A DNA stretch of 64,000 nt, taken from assembly GCA_965371805.1 (NCBI GenBank), contig CBDUZW010000013.1:29173-93172 (forward strand), given 5' to 3'. Shown piece after piece: positions 35,385 through 43,224 of this stretch (its first letter is position 1; the number at the start of each line of letters is the position of its first letter). Source of the DNA: JAOZTV01 sp965371805. GTDB taxonomy: Bacteria; Acidobacteriota; Aminicenantia; UBA2199. The translations under genes were made by a program, and so were the position numbers. The notes beneath the pieces were generated by a model. It worked only from the letters and a program-made list of their open reading frames with translations, was not told the origin of the DNA and ran no database searches.

Positions 35385-36650
35385 ATGGAATTTAAGAACT
35401 TAGGAATTATAGAGCCTATTTTAAGGTCTCTAATAGAAGAAAAATATACTGAGCCTACATCAATACAGGAAAAATCGATTCCACTCATACTAAAAAAAAA
35501 TGATGTTCTGGGTAGTGCTCAGACAGGAACAGGAAAGACAGCAGCTTTTGCTATTCCTATCCTGCAACACCTTTATCTTGAACGTAATCAGAATAACAGC
35601 CCGCATAAAATCAAATCCCTCGTAATAACTCCTACACGGGAATTGGCAATTCAGATTGCAGAGAGTTTTACTACTTATGGAAGGTTTACCGGAATAAAAA
35701 ACACTGTCATCTTCGGAGGAGTAACCCAGGGAAAACAAACGGATGCTCTACGCAGGGGTGTGGATATTCTTGTTGCAACTCCCGGAAGGCTACTGGACCT
35801 AATGGATCAAGGCTTTATAAGGTTAAGAGATGTAGAATATTTTGTTCTGGATGAAGCGGACAGAATGCTTGACATGGGTTTTATCCATGATATTAAAAAG
35901 ATCATTGCAAAATTACCAACCAAACGTCAATCACTGTTTTTTTCAGCAACCATGCCGAAAAACATCGTAGAGCTTTCCAGGAAAATCTTAATTAACCCAA
36001 AGAAAGTCTCAGTAAGTCCAGTATCTTCAACAGCTGAAACAATACAGCAATATCTTTACTATACAAATAAATCAAGCAAGAAGGATCTTCTTTTACATAT
36101 ACTCAGAGATCAAAAGTTAGATCAGGTCTTATTATTCTCCAGAACAAAACATGGCGCTGATAAAATTGCCAAAAACTTGAAAAGAGAAAACATCAAGACA
36201 GCTGCCATTCATGGTGATAAAGGACAAAACCAAAGACAAAAAGCCTTATCTCAGTTTAAAATAGGAGAAGTCAGAGTCCTGGTTGCAACAGACATTGCCG
36301 CTAGAGGTATCGATATTGATAAGCTTAAATATGTTATTAATTATGACATCCCGAATATAGCTGAAACTTATGTCCATAGAATTGGCAGATCCGGTAGAGC
36401 AGGAGAGGACGGTAATGCGATATCTATATGTGAACAGGAGGAAAATGTATATATAAAAGATATTGAGAAATTGATAAATTTGAAAATAGACGTTATCAAT
36501 GACCATCCTTTTCCACAGACAGAAAAACCAAGAACGGCATCAGAAAACAAAGAATTTGAAAAAGAAAAACAACGAAAAAAACAGGAGTTCTTCGCTGCAA
36601 GAAAAAAAAACCAAAATAGACCCAATTCATCAAAGTTTTACAGAAAATAA
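35385..36650 (+). CDS. rhlE: DEAD-box RNA helicase (RhlE-like)
   Basis: 421 residues, ATP-dependent RNA unwinding in ribosome assembly and RNA turnover. All motifs are in order: Q motif PTSIQEKSIPLIL, I AQTGTGKTAAF, Ia TPTRELAIQI, II VLDEADRMLDMGF, III FFSATMP, IV VLLFSRTKHGADK, V ATDIAARGIDID, VI YVHRIGRSGRAGEDG. The basic, Asn-rich C-tail is short, as in RhlE, and there is no DeaD/DbpA RNA-binding domain. Long leader upstream (see previous entry). The downstream methyltransferase gene follows after 41 bp. Confidence 0.93.
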   Translation: MEFKNLGIIEPILRSLIEEKYTEPTSIQEKSIPLILKKNDVLGSAQTGTGKTAAFAIPILQHLYLERNQNNSPHKIKSLVITPTRELAIQIAESFTTYGRFTGIKNTVIFGGVTQGKQTDALRRGVDILVATPGRLLDLMDQGFIRLRDVEYFVLDEADRMLDMGFIHDIKKIIAKLPTKRQSLFFSATMPKNIVELSRKILINPKKVSVSPVSSTAETIQQYLYYTNKSSKKDLLLHILRDQKLDQVLLFSRTKHGADKIAKNLKRENIKTAAIHGDKGQNQRQKALSQFKIGEVRVLVATDIAARGIDIDKLKYVINYDIPNIAETYVHRIGRSGRAGEDGNAISICEQEENVYIKDIEKLINLKIDVINDHPFPQTEKPRTASENKEFEKEKQRKKQEFFAARKKNQNRPNSSKFYRK

Positions 36651-36691
36651 AAATACTATAGAATGAAATCTGAAACAATTGGAAAAAGGGA

Positions 36692-37330
36692 ATGAATAAA
36701 GAATTATGCCCTCTTTGTAATTCTGCTTCAGAAAAATTTTTTGAAAATAAAAATCAGCTCTATTTTCTCTGTCAAAATTGTAAAGGCATTTTTCTTTCAA
36801 AAGAGCTGTTGCCTGACAGGGATTCAGAAGTCACAAGATATAAACAGCATAATAATGACGTAGATGATATTAGATACCATAAGTTTGTAAGTCCAATTGT
36901 AAATTCAGTGTTAAAAGATTTTTCAAAGGATCATAGGGGCCTTGATTTTGGGGCAGGAACAGGACCTGTCATTTCAAAATTACTAAGTGACAAGGATTAC
37001 CAAATTGTTCAATATGACCCTTTTTTTAGTGATTTACCGAAACTACTTAAACAGAAATATGATTATATTGTTTGTTGTGAGGTGATTGAGCACTTTCACA
37101 GGCCGGCAAATGAATTACGTTTATTAAAATCTATGCTTAAGAAAAGCGGAAAAATATACTGTATGACAGCTATATATAACCAGAATATTGACTTTAAAAA
37201 TTGGTATTATAAAGAAGACTATACTCATGCTTTTTTTTATCAAATGGAAACATTTAATTTTATACAGAAAGCCTTTTGTTTTTCTGAAGTAAAAATCACT
37301 GACAATTTAATCGTGTTTTCTGAAAACTAA
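36692..37330 (+). CDS. Methyltransferase with N-terminal zinc-ribbon-like motif
   Basis: 212 residues. N-terminus has two CxxC pairs (CPLC and CQNC), a zinc ribbon as found in several class I methyltransferases. Residues from about 65 form the SAM domain: motif I GLDFGAGTGPVISKLL, YDYIVCCEVIEHFHRPANEL (motif post-II with EVIEHF) and KSGKIYCMTAIY. Substrate unknown; the EVIEHF type often modifies small molecules, quinones or cell-surface sugars. No strong ribosome-binding site (AAAAAGGGAATG). Likely co-transcribed with the helicase. Confidence 0.82.
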   Translation: MNKELCPLCNSASEKFFENKNQLYFLCQNCKGIFLSKELLPDRDSEVTRYKQHNNDVDDIRYHKFVSPIVNSVLKDFSKDHRGLDFGAGTGPVISKLLSDKDYQIVQYDPFFSDLPKLLKQKYDYIVCCEVIEHFHRPANELRLLKSMLKKSGKIYCMTAIYNQNIDFKNWYYKEDYTHAFFYQMETFNFIQKAFCFSEVKITDNLIVFSEN

Positions 37331-37349
37331 ACTTTTCCTATGAGAAAGG

Positions 37350-37709
37350 TCAAACCCTCAGAGTTGATTTTTGTCTATTAAGTAATTGAATTTTATTTTC
37401 AATATTTGTTAATATATCCTTTTTAAATTGATTATTAACACTACTAAATTTTTTTAGTTTTTCATTTAAGGTCGTTGCACCCAGTCCTAGAATTTTTGCT
37501 GCATTTTTTTGATTTCCCTGAGTTACTTCCAGAGTTGTATAGATGATTTTCCTTTCTATTGAGGTAATAAAGGATTTTAATGATGTTTTCTCATGGGAAA
37601 CATTCTCTTTTAGATAAAATAAAACGATAGAGTTAAATAAAGTATCCGCATCTTCCGCCTTTTCCACAGCAACATTCAAACCGCCCTCATCAATCTCTTT
37701 TGTAAACAT
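37350..37709 (-). CDS. Small Fis-type HTH DNA-binding protein
   Basis: 119 residues from the ATG at 37709 with AGGAG seven bases upstream; the frame is open 12 codons further but without support. The C-terminal HTH reads TQGNQKNAAKILGLGATTLNEKLKKF, the Fis/NtrC-C-terminal type, preceded by a helical part (FITSIERKIIYTTLEV) that in Fis mediates dimerisation. No receiver or AAA+ domain, so it acts as a nucleoid-associated or local regulator rather than a sigma54 activator. It is convergent with the zinc-ribbon methyltransferase gene; the upstream region is a 250-bp A/T-rich spacer. Confidence 0.72.
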   Translation of the reverse strand: MFTKEIDEGGLNVAVEKAEDADTLFNSIVLFYLKENVSHEKTSLKSFITSIERKIIYTTLEVTQGNQKNAAKILGLGATTLNEKLKKFSSVNNQFKKDILTNIENKIQLLNRQKSTLRV

Positions 37710-37965
37710 AACATATCTCCTATTGGAACAAACGAAACCTCCCAAAAATAGTTATCCATATGTATTAGACGCAAAAAATCAAAAAAAGTTTTTATAAAAA
37801 ATTTAATTTTCTTAATAATATTGAAGAAGACGGCAGGTATTATGAATAGATATAAATCTTATAAAGATATATTCTCCAGGAAATAGGTATAAAAAAAGAA
37901 CTTGTTAAGTTTTCGGTAGCGAATGTTTTTGAATATATATATAATGTAATTTATGAGGAGTCAAT

Positions 37966-38034
37966 ATGATAATAATTGAATACAGGAATAAATTGCAAAT
38001 AAAAAACCACTCTACTATTAATTTGTGTATATAA
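37966..38034 (+). CDS. Possible 22-residue leader peptide upstream of ada
   Basis: ATG at 37966 with GAGGAG five bases before it, ending at a TAA (38032-38034) two bases before the ada start codon. The peptide begins MIIIEYRNKLQIKNH and has no recognised function. The ada ATG has no ribosome-binding site of its own, so translation of this leader may be needed to start ada. A TATAAT lies near 37939. Confidence 0.4.
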   Translation: MIIIEYRNKLQIKNHSTINLCI

Positions 38035-38036
38035 AA

Positions 38037-39083
38037 ATGAAATCCAATCTAAGTTTTAAAGAAAAATATAATGCAATAGGAAAAAACTCCACTTTTGATG
38101 GATTTTTTGTGACATGTGTAATGACAACAGGTATATTCTGCAAACCTTCCTGTCGTGCAAGAAAACCCAAATCAGTAAATGTTGTTTTCTGTGAAACGCC
38201 GGAGCAGGCAATTAAAAACGGATTCAGGCCCTGTAAGATCTGTAAGCCAATGGATTTTGAGGGAGAGGCTCCTTCTTATATAAAGGAGATTATTTCTGAA
38301 TTACATGATAATCCTTATCTAAAAATCAAGGATTATGATTTAAGAAAGAGAAATATTGAACCCAATAAAATAAGAAGATGGTTTAAAAGCAATCATAATA
38401 TAACATTTCATGCTTATCAGAGAATGCTGCGCATTAACAAGGCCTATAACCAGATAAAAGGTGGAAATTCAGTGACTCAAACAGCTTTTGGTCTTGGGTA
38501 TGACTCTCTAAGCGGATTTAATGAGAGCTGGAAAAGTATTTTTGGTAAATCTCCGAAAGATACAAGGGATAAAACTATAATAAATATTATTCGTTTCAGT
38601 ACCAAAATTGGTCCGATGTTTGCCTGTGCTACGACAAAAGGTATTTGCCTATTAGACTTTACAGACAGAAGAATGCTTGAAACAGAATTTAAAGACTTGT
38701 GTAATAGACTAAATGCAGTAATACTACCGGGAGAAAACAAATATCTTGATTTTGTTCAAACTCAAGTTGCTGAATATTTGGATGGGAAAAGAAAAGTTTT
38801 TGATATTTCCCTTGATGCTCAAGGCACAGATTTTCAAAAATCTGTCTGGAAAATTCTTCTCCAAATTCCATATGGAGAGACACGATCTTATAAAGAGCAG
38901 GCAATAATCATAGGTAATCCTCAAGCTGTAAGAGCGGTTGCATCAGCTAATGGATATAATAAAATTTCATTAATTATCCCATGCCATAGAGTTATCGGCA
39001 GTGATGGGAGTTTAACCGGATACGGTGGCGGCCTCGGACGAAAAAAATGGCTGCTCGATCTTGAGAAAAAACATTCTAAATAG
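38037..39083 (+). CDS. ada: Bifunctional Ada: DNA repair methyltransferase and transcription activator
   Basis: 348 residues from the ATG at 38037. N-terminal Ada zinc domain with the four cysteines (TGIFCKPSCRAR and FRPCKICKP); the first takes methyl from phosphotriesters in E. coli Ada. An AraC-type HTH follows (about 95-180: ARRAY of helices ending SVTQTAFGLGYDSLSGFNESW). The C-terminal about 160 residues are O6-methylguanine-DNA methyltransferase with active site PCHRVIGSDG and GYGGGLGRKKWLL. All parts appear intact. It repairs alkylated DNA and is expected to activate its own gene after methylation. Confidence 0.95.
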   Translation: MKSNLSFKEKYNAIGKNSTFDGFFVTCVMTTGIFCKPSCRARKPKSVNVVFCETPEQAIKNGFRPCKICKPMDFEGEAPSYIKEIISELHDNPYLKIKDYDLRKRNIEPNKIRRWFKSNHNITFHAYQRMLRINKAYNQIKGGNSVTQTAFGLGYDSLSGFNESWKSIFGKSPKDTRDKTIINIIRFSTKIGPMFACATTKGICLLDFTDRRMLETEFKDLCNRLNAVILPGENKYLDFVQTQVAEYLDGKRKVFDISLDAQGTDFQKSVWKILLQIPYGETRSYKEQAIIIGNPQAVRAVASANGYNKISLIIPCHRVIGSDGSLTGYGGGLGRKKWLLDLEKKHSK

Positions 39084-39129
39084 AAGTATCAAACAAATTA
39101 TTTCCATTCTGAAGTTTTGGAAGATAATA

Positions 39130-39158
39130 TTGTATTTGTAATTTATAATCTGTATAAT
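39130..39158 (+). promoter_or_regulatory. Sigma70-type promoter
   Basis: TTGTAT (39130-39135), 17-bp spacer, TATAAT (39153-39158), 20 bp before the ATG at 39178, with GGGAG in between. Confidence 0.55.
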
Positions 39159-39177
39159 TGAATAATTGGGAGAAAAA

Positions 39178-40548
39178 ATGGTTAATGAATTATATATTTA
39201 TTTGCTTGTTAAATTTACTGGCGCTGATTCAAAACATGAACTGAAAGAAATTATTAAGGTAAAGTCCTTCATTAAAGAAGAGTTTAAAGGTGCTGACTGG
39301 GAAATATGGTTCGAACAATATAAAGAATTAATAAAAAAACCCTTTGATATCCAGAAATATTCAGAATTATTACTAGAAGTTGAAGAAAAAAATCTTTTAA
39401 GCTATTCTGATAAGAAACGTTTTCTATACAGGCTTGCTGGTATTGCTAAATCAAAGAATACTTCATCTGATAAAAAAATTTCAGATTCAGATTATAAAAC
39501 TATAATCAATATTGCCGAAGACCTTAAAATTGACCCGATTTCAGCAGACTCTGTAATTGAATCAGTCTTTGGGATAACAGAGACTTTTATTGGAATAATA
39601 GGGGTGTTTTGTATAGGTATTACCCTATTCTTTACAAAGACTTTATTTATCCCATTATTTCTTGCTTTTTTTCTTTCCAGGGTAATAAAAAAGGGTGGGG
39701 AAATCTTCTCAAAATTCGTTTTTCAAAATAGAATCAAAGGATTATCAAATTTTATATCTTTTCTTCTGGTCTATGCAATAATAATTTTTGTGCTAATTGC
39801 AGGTATTATTGCAACAACAAATACATTAAACGATCTCCCAAAGTATAAGGATAAGTTTGTTTCATTATTGGATAAAACCATTATTAAAATTTCCAAGTTT
39901 ACAGATATTGGAATAAAGGGTTCAGAAGATGCATTAAAAAAAATGAATCAGCTCCCATTGCTAAATCTTGTAAAACCATTTTTTTCAGGCCTGATGAATG
40001 CTTTTTCGGTTTTTGGGTATTTTTTACTGATTATAATGTTATCTGCATATTTTGTATTCGGCAAGCTTGGACAAACCAGTTCTGAAATGAATGAGATTGA
40101 CAGTAAATTAACATCTTATGTATCTGTAAAATTTGTGGTCTCAATCCTTACAAGCATTTCCTTTTATATAATACTGTCTTTGTTTGGATTAGATTTTGCC
40201 TTATTCTGGGCATTTCTTGCCTTTATATTTAATTTCATTCCCGCAATCGGATCGATATTTGCAACTGCCTTTCCTACTCTATTTGCACTATTAGTCTTTT
40301 CTCCAATAAAAGTGTTACTTATTGCAATTATATTAACGATAATAGAAAATTTTGTCGGAAATTATCTTGAACCGGTGCTTTTCGGGAAAAAAATGGAGCT
40401 TAAACCCATTACCGTAATGTGGGGATTGATGTTATGGGGAATAATCTGGGGCATTCCCGGAATGTTCCTCTCTGCTCCACTAATGGCTCTAGTAAAGATA
40501 ATTGGAGAAAATTATAGTTTTAGTAAAAGGATTTCCAGGTATTTATAA
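39178..40548 (+). CDS. AI-2E/PerM-family membrane protein with cytoplasmic N-terminal extension
   Basis: 456 residues from the ATG at 39178 (GGGAG upstream); the frame opens with a TTG at 39166. The first about 125 residues are charged and helical without membrane segments, an extension not typical of the family. Then come the family helices: GITLFFTKTLFIPLFLAFFL, FISFLLVYAIIIFVLIAG, a cytoplasmic middle part, and the conserved GLDFALFWAFLAFIFNFIPAIGSIFA plus LMLWGIIWGIPGMFLSAPLMA. Members export small molecules or ions such as AI-2 or act as Na+/H+ antiporters; the substrate is unknown here. Confidence 0.87.
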   Translation: MVNELYIYLLVKFTGADSKHELKEIIKVKSFIKEEFKGADWEIWFEQYKELIKKPFDIQKYSELLLEVEEKNLLSYSDKKRFLYRLAGIAKSKNTSSDKKISDSDYKTIINIAEDLKIDPISADSVIESVFGITETFIGIIGVFCIGITLFFTKTLFIPLFLAFFLSRVIKKGGEIFSKFVFQNRIKGLSNFISFLLVYAIIIFVLIAGIIATTNTLNDLPKYKDKFVSLLDKTIIKISKFTDIGIKGSEDALKKMNQLPLLNLVKPFFSGLMNAFSVFGYFLLIIMLSAYFVFGKLGQTSSEMNEIDSKLTSYVSVKFVVSILTSISFYIILSLFGLDFALFWAFLAFIFNFIPAIGSIFATAFPTLFALLVFSPIKVLLIAIILTIIENFVGNYLEPVLFGKKMELKPITVMWGLMLWGIIWGIPGMFLSAPLMALVKIIGENYSFSKRISRYL

Positions 40549-40592
40549 TATTACCCGTAAGTTTTTGAAAATAAATATATTAAGGATATAGT

Positions 40593-41348
40593 ATGGATCT
40601 AACTGTTTTTGATCATCCGCTTATTACAGAACGCTATTTTTTTCCCATGAAAATAAACATACCTGATCCCTATTGGGTTAAAGTAGATGGAGCAGAATTG
40701 GCATGTTATTATTCAAATGCATTTCCTGATGCCAAAACTATCATTCTCTTTCATGGCAACGGAGAGGTGGTTGCTGATTATATGGAGCTCTATCTTCCTC
40801 TCTTTTCAAACCTTGGTCTTAATTGTTTTATCGTAGAATATAGAGGATATGGAATGTCTTCAGGCGTACCTATGCTTGGAGCTGCTCTTAAAGATACAAG
40901 ACAGATTCTAGATTACTTAAATTTACCTCCAGAAAAATTGATCGTATTTGGACGTTCTCTTGGATCTCTTTATGCTTTGGAAGCAGTAGGTTATATACCT
41001 GATATTTCAGGGTTGATTATAGAAAGTGGAATTGCAGATATACTTGAGAGGGTTTTACTTAGAGTCTCACCTTCTGAAATAGGTTTGTCTGATATCCAGT
41101 TGGAAGAAGAGGTTAATTTACTATTTAATCATAAATCAAAATTAAAAAACTATAATGGATCAACTCTAGTTATGCACGCCCAACATGACAGTCTGGTCCC
41201 CTCATATCATGGAAGTCAAATCTTTGATTGGGCACCAGATCCAAAAATGCTTAAACTATTTCCTATTGGGGATCATAATAGTCTTTTTATAGAAAATGAA
41301 AAGCAATACTTTTCTTCCTTAAAGGATTTTTTGGTTAGTTTAAAATAG
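40593..41348 (+). CDS. Alpha/beta hydrolase
   Basis: 251 residues. Oxyanion strand ILFHGNGEVVADY, nucleophile elbow GRSLGS (Ser in FGRSLGSLYALEA), acid residue region VMHAQHDSLVP and catalytic His in IGDHNSLFIE: a complete triad. Similar to BEM46/FrsA-like esterases of the cytoplasm. No signal peptide. Substrate unknown. AAGGAT precedes the ATG. It lies 45 bp after the AI-2E family gene on the same strand. Confidence 0.87.
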   Translation: MDLTVFDHPLITERYFFPMKINIPDPYWVKVDGAELACYYSNAFPDAKTIILFHGNGEVVADYMELYLPLFSNLGLNCFIVEYRGYGMSSGVPMLGAALKDTRQILDYLNLPPEKLIVFGRSLGSLYALEAVGYIPDISGLIIESGIADILERVLLRVSPSEIGLSDIQLEEEVNLLFNHKSKLKNYNGSTLVMHAQHDSLVPSYHGSQIFDWAPDPKMLKLFPIGDHNSLFIENEKQYFSSLKDFLVSLK

Positions 41349-41427
41349 TACAAGACTTTTTTACAATTCTAAATTCACTTGATTTCTCTGATTTTTTATA
41401 ATATCCTTAAACTTTAGGAGATAAAAC

Positions 41428-41904
41428 ATGAAAAAAACATTACCTATATTAATAGTTGCAATAATCTTAATGATGTCAATCTCATCACTGGATGCAAAGA
41501 AAAAAGATTTTGGTATCTCTGCCAATTTTGGAATAATGGCAGCAGATGATTTAACCTTTGATCCATTTCTATGGTATTTTGGCGGAAATTTAGATTTTTA
41601 TATCAGTAATAATCTGATCTTGAGTCCCGAAGCAAATCTAATTATGCAGGATTTTAATTTTGAAACATTTTTATTGCAGCCTGCCATCATACTTAATCTT
41701 AAGTTTAGCAATCTATTTGTTGGTGGAGGAATACAAAAAATATTCCTGATTGGCGGAACAAAATCTTTTTCCACAGACCTGGGATTAAAGTTAAATGCAG
41801 GATTTAAGAGTGATAATATTAAATTTACTTTTTTCGCAACTATGCCATTTGACAGTCTTTTTGAAGATATGATAATTGGAGCTCAAATAGGGTTGGGATT
41901 TTAA
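41428..41904 (+). CDS. Small exported protein, probable outer-membrane beta-barrel
   Basis: 158 residues. Signal peptide ending near Ala23 (ILIVAIILMMSISSLDA). The rest alternates hydrophobic and polar residues as amphipathic strands (FGISANFGIMAADD, LWYFGGNLDFYISNNLILS, LFVGGGIQKIFLIGG, GAQIGLGF) and ends in Phe, as small barrels of about eight strands do. Function unknown. AGGAG precedes the ATG. It lies 26 bp upstream of rex and may share its transcript. Confidence 0.72.
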   Translation: MKKTLPILIVAIILMMSISSLDAKKKDFGISANFGIMAADDLTFDPFLWYFGGNLDFYISNNLILSPEANLIMQDFNFETFLLQPAIILNLKFSNLFVGGGIQKIFLIGGTKSFSTDLGLKLNAGFKSDNIKFTFFATMPFDSLFEDMIIGAQIGLGF

Positions 41905-41929
41905 AAACAGAAAAAACAAAGCACATAAA

Positions 41930-42571
41930 ATGAACATTCCAATTAAAACAATAGAGAGAATAAGTCTCTATAGAAGAGTTTTAAACCGTTTGGTTGAGGC
42001 CAAAAGGGAAACTGTTTTCTCTTACGAACTTGCAACTCTGATAAACAAGTCGGCCGCACAGGTAAGGCGTGACTTTATGGAAATTGGACAAAGAGGAAAT
42101 CCTCAAAAAGGTTACAATGTCATTGCGTTGAGAGATGCATTGGCTGAATTGATGATTGATCCGCAAGGTCAAAAAATTGCGTTGGTTGGCATTGGAAACC
42201 TTGGCCGGTCGATCTTATCTTATTTTATGGGCAGAAGTCCGAATCTTTCTATTGTTGCTGCCTTCGATAATGAAAAAAGTAAGATCAATCGGGTTGTTGC
42301 CGGTTGTAAGTGCTATGATATCGAAGAAATGATCTCAGTCATAAAGAGAGAAGGGATTACGATTGGGATTATTACGGTACCAATGGCACAGGCACAGGCA
42401 ACCGCTGATATAATGGTTGCCTCCGGTATTAAATCAATCGTAAATTGGGCGCCAATTCATATCGATGTTCCTGACCAGGTTTTTTTAGAGAATAGGGATA
42501 TTTCAATGTCAATTGAAAAAGCGGCGTTTTTTGCAAAACAAATGGCCGGAAGCCCCAAAGTTTATACATAG
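41930..42571 (+). CDS. rex: Redox-sensing transcriptional repressor Rex
   Basis: 213 residues. N-terminal winged helix (IPIKTIERISLYRRVLNRL ... INKSAAQVRRDFMEIGQRG, the DNA-recognition region) and a Rossmann NAD(H) domain (KIALVGIGNLGRSILSYF, VAAFDNEKSK, ITVPMAQAQATADIMVASG, IVNWAPIHIDVP) with the C-terminal domain-swapped helix. Rex binds DNA when NAD+ is high and is released by NADH, derepressing fermentative genes. Two Rex operators lie 100 bp downstream in front of the hydrogenase operon, so that operon is the evident target. No clear ribosome-binding site; may be co-transcribed with the preceding gene. Confidence 0.96.
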   Translation: MNIPIKTIERISLYRRVLNRLVEAKRETVFSYELATLINKSAAQVRRDFMEIGQRGNPQKGYNVIALRDALAELMIDPQGQKIALVGIGNLGRSILSYFMGRSPNLSIVAAFDNEKSKINRVVAGCKCYDIEEMISVIKREGITIGIITVPMAQAQATADIMVASGIKSIVNWAPIHIDVPDQVFLENRDISMSIEKAAFFAKQMAGSPKVYT

Positions 42572-42646
42572 CAGTATCCCGTTCAGGGTCTCTGCTTCTA
42601 TTTATAAAGAATATTTAAAAATAATTAAAAAAGTAACCATATTTTG

Positions 42647-42675
42647 TTGACAGTGATCTTTTGTTTTGCTATACT
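42647..42675 (+). promoter_or_regulatory. Promoter of the hydrogenase operon
   Basis: TTGACA (42647-42652), 17-bp spacer, TATACT (42670-42675). The predicted start near 42682 lies inside the first Rex operator. Confidence 0.85.
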
Positions 42676-42708
42676 GTGAAATAATTCACGCTGTGAATTC
42701 TTTCACAA
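42674..42708. promoter_or_regulatory. Two adjacent Rex operators
   Basis: CTGTGAA-ATAA-TTCACGC (42674-42691) and CTGTGAA-TTCT-TTCACAA (42691-42708) match the Rex consensus TTGTGAA-N4-TTCACAA; the second differs at one position. Their centres are 17 bp apart. The first overlaps the end of the -10 box and the transcription start, so bound Rex would block RNA polymerase. A partial third element TTCACAACGTGAAC overlaps the downstream edge. Confidence 0.92.
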
Positions 42709-42737
42709 CGTGAACTGTTCGGAAACGGAGGAAAGAC

Positions 42738-43223
42738 ATGATGAAAACAAAGAATGAAAAAATTGTTGTTGTGGAAGATATACTGGAGTCCTATGCAGGC
42801 GCCCACAGAGACAAGCTGATTCCTATTCTACAAGAAGTTCAGGATCACCATGGATATTTATCAAAAGAATCTGTTACAAAGGTATCGAAGCATCTTGATC
42901 TACCGGTGAGCAAGATTTATGGTGTTGCAACATTTTATAATCAGTTTAGATTTAAACCAAAGGGAAAACATCACATATTGATCTGTCGTGGAACGGCCTG
43001 TCATGTTAAGGGATCTTTAAATATTCTTGAAACATTGATCAACCTTCTTGGTATTGAAGCGGGACAGACATCAAGAGATGAGTTATTCAGTCTTGAAGTT
43101 GTTGCCTGTATTGGTGCCTGTGGTCTCGCTCCCTTAATATGCGTAAACGAAGAGTTTCATGGGAATGTTGATACAAAAAAAATTGAGAATATTATAGAAA
43201 AAATCAGAGCTGAGGAAAAATAA
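42738..43223 (+). CDS. hydC: Hydrogenase small NuoE-like [2Fe-2S] subunit
   Basis: 161 residues (ATGATG start, GGAGG upstream). NuoE/HydC-type thioredoxin-fold protein with four cluster cysteines (CRGTACHVKGS and CIGACGLAP). The N-terminal helical region YAGAHRDKLIPILQEVQDHH is typical of the subunit. In trimeric bifurcating hydrogenases it sits next to the FMN subunit in the NADH arm. First gene of the operon, 2 bp before hydB. Confidence 0.94.
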   Translation: MMKTKNEKIVVVEDILESYAGAHRDKLIPILQEVQDHHGYLSKESVTKVSKHLDLPVSKIYGVATFYNQFRFKPKGKHHILICRGTACHVKGSLNILETLINLLGIEAGQTSRDELFSLEVVACIGACGLAPLICVNEEFHGNVDTKKIENIIEKIRAEEK

Positions 43224-43224
43224 T

